Positions 30,951 through 31,478 of a stretch of 31,478 nucleotides of DNA are shown piece by piece. The notes below the pieces were generated by a model. It was not told where the DNA came from and made no database searches. It saw only the letters and a program-made list of their open reading frames with translations. A program made the position numbers and the translations under genes. The stretch covers positions 1 to 31,478 of the forward strand of contig PJAB01000268.1 in the NCBI GenBank assembly GCA_002887195.1, read 5' to 3'. Position 1 is the first letter of the stretch, and each line of letters starts with the position of its first letter. The DNA comes from Chrysochromulina parva (taxonomy: Eukaryota > Haptophyta > Prymnesiales > Chrysochromulinaceae).

Positions 30951-31478
30951 ATGCACTTAGACGATAAAACTTTCGTCTGTGAGGAACCGTCATTGACGAA
31001 ACCATTTCTGCGATCCAAAAAAGGTCCGACCCCTCCCCGAACCCCAATCTTGGAGCTGCCGATCCGATCGCTGCCGATCACATGCTCGCCCTCCTCTTGC
31101 CGGACGCGTTCGACAGAGTCAGCTACCACGCACGCACTCGAGAACCTCGTCTGCACCGGTCTTATCCTCGACGAACCCGTGCGCAACGCTGGCGCCCACT
31201 TCGCCATGGAACCCGCTCGCTTGGCTCAGCTTTTCTAGGACCTGGACGACAGCGGCACGGCGTACGAACCCATCAATGGCCCGGACAAAGAAGCCATCAA
31301 AAGGGCGGCCGCGCTCATCATACCCGACCTCCTCCAGCTCCCCGCCGCGCCCAGCGCCTCATCACGCTGGCAGATCTCATCTTCGATGACGATCCCAACA
31401 GCGCCGACACCCGCACCTGGTTTGACCACATGACGCCGCTCTTGATCACCTCGGGCGGAGGCGGCATGGAACTGCTGT
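30951..31478 (+). pseudogene. Possible broken or multi-exon coding fragment running off the window
   Basis: From an ATG at 30951 a frame of 95 codons ends at a TAG (31236-31238). The same frame stays open for about 60 more codons with protein-like content (DLDDSGTAYEPINGPDKEAI, AAALIIPDLLQLP). From about 31349 another frame becomes protein-like (AQRLITLADLIFDDDPNSAD, FDHMTPLLITSGGGG) and is open to the end of the window. This fits a gene with a premature stop plus a frameshift, or exons whose splice sites I cannot place, or sequencing error. The first ~60 codons look less protein-like and may be leader. I do not recognise the protein. The opposite-strand frame 31235-31429 is not favoured. Confidence 0.35.

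Noticed and set aside
1..31478. CRISPR arrays, insertion sequences, tRNA or rRNA genes
   Set aside because: No regularly spaced repeats with unique spacers, no transposase-like protein with terminal inverted repeats, and no cloverleaf or rRNA-like stretch was recognised.

Overview
This window looks like nuclear DNA from a compact, GC-rich genome of a unicellular eukaryote, most probably an alga. The evidence is a set of eukaryote-only proteins (a UBC9-type E2 enzyme, DDA1, an ADCK1-type kinase, a kinesin with IQ motifs, an ARM-repeat protein), one clear GT-AG spliceosomal intron, dense genes on both strands without operon logic, and many in-frame microsatellites. A single-S1-domain protein and a bestrophin both begin with secretory-type leaders, as expected for proteins sent to a secondary plastid. 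A haptophyte is my best guess, but this is inference from gene style and not proven.

Layout, left to right. 144-4840 holds four minus-strand genes: a small protein with a ubiquitin-like-looking region and a poly-Ser tract, a membrane-anchored SAM methyltransferase, an RTN4IP1-like NAD(P)H oxidoreductase, and the S1-domain protein with a 105-nt intron. 5070-6782 is a plus-strand acidic/coiled-coil protein of unknown function. 6877-8961 has minus-strand DDA1 (DDB1/CUL4 ligase subunit) and a disordered Pro/Ala-rich protein. 9281-12394 has a small unknown protein and an ADCK1-like ABC1 kinase on the plus strand. 12990-13541 is a minus-strand UBC9-like E2 with an unusual loop after its catalytic Cys. 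13746-17501 has an EF-hand/bestrophin fusion and an unknown protein, both plus strand. 17595-25955 is a single 8.36-kb minus-strand ORF encoding an IQ/EF-hand/kinesin protein with a divergent motor near its C-terminus. Head-to-head with it, only 70 bp away, is a 1583-residue ARM-repeat protein (26026-30777). The last 0.7 kb holds what looks like a broken or spliced coding fragment.

The genes do not form one pathway. DDA1 and the UBC9-like enzyme both belong to ubiquitin/SUMO regulation; the kinesin-like and ARM proteins are a plausible cytoskeletal pair because they share one very short promoter region; the S1 protein and bestrophin are plausible plastid proteins. The most distinctive non-coding signal is a (GACTT)n motif that occurs upstream of four start codons, each time in the same orientation relative to its gene. 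CDS starts were placed on ATG codons; several open frames extend further upstream only through TTG or GTG codons, which I did not use.
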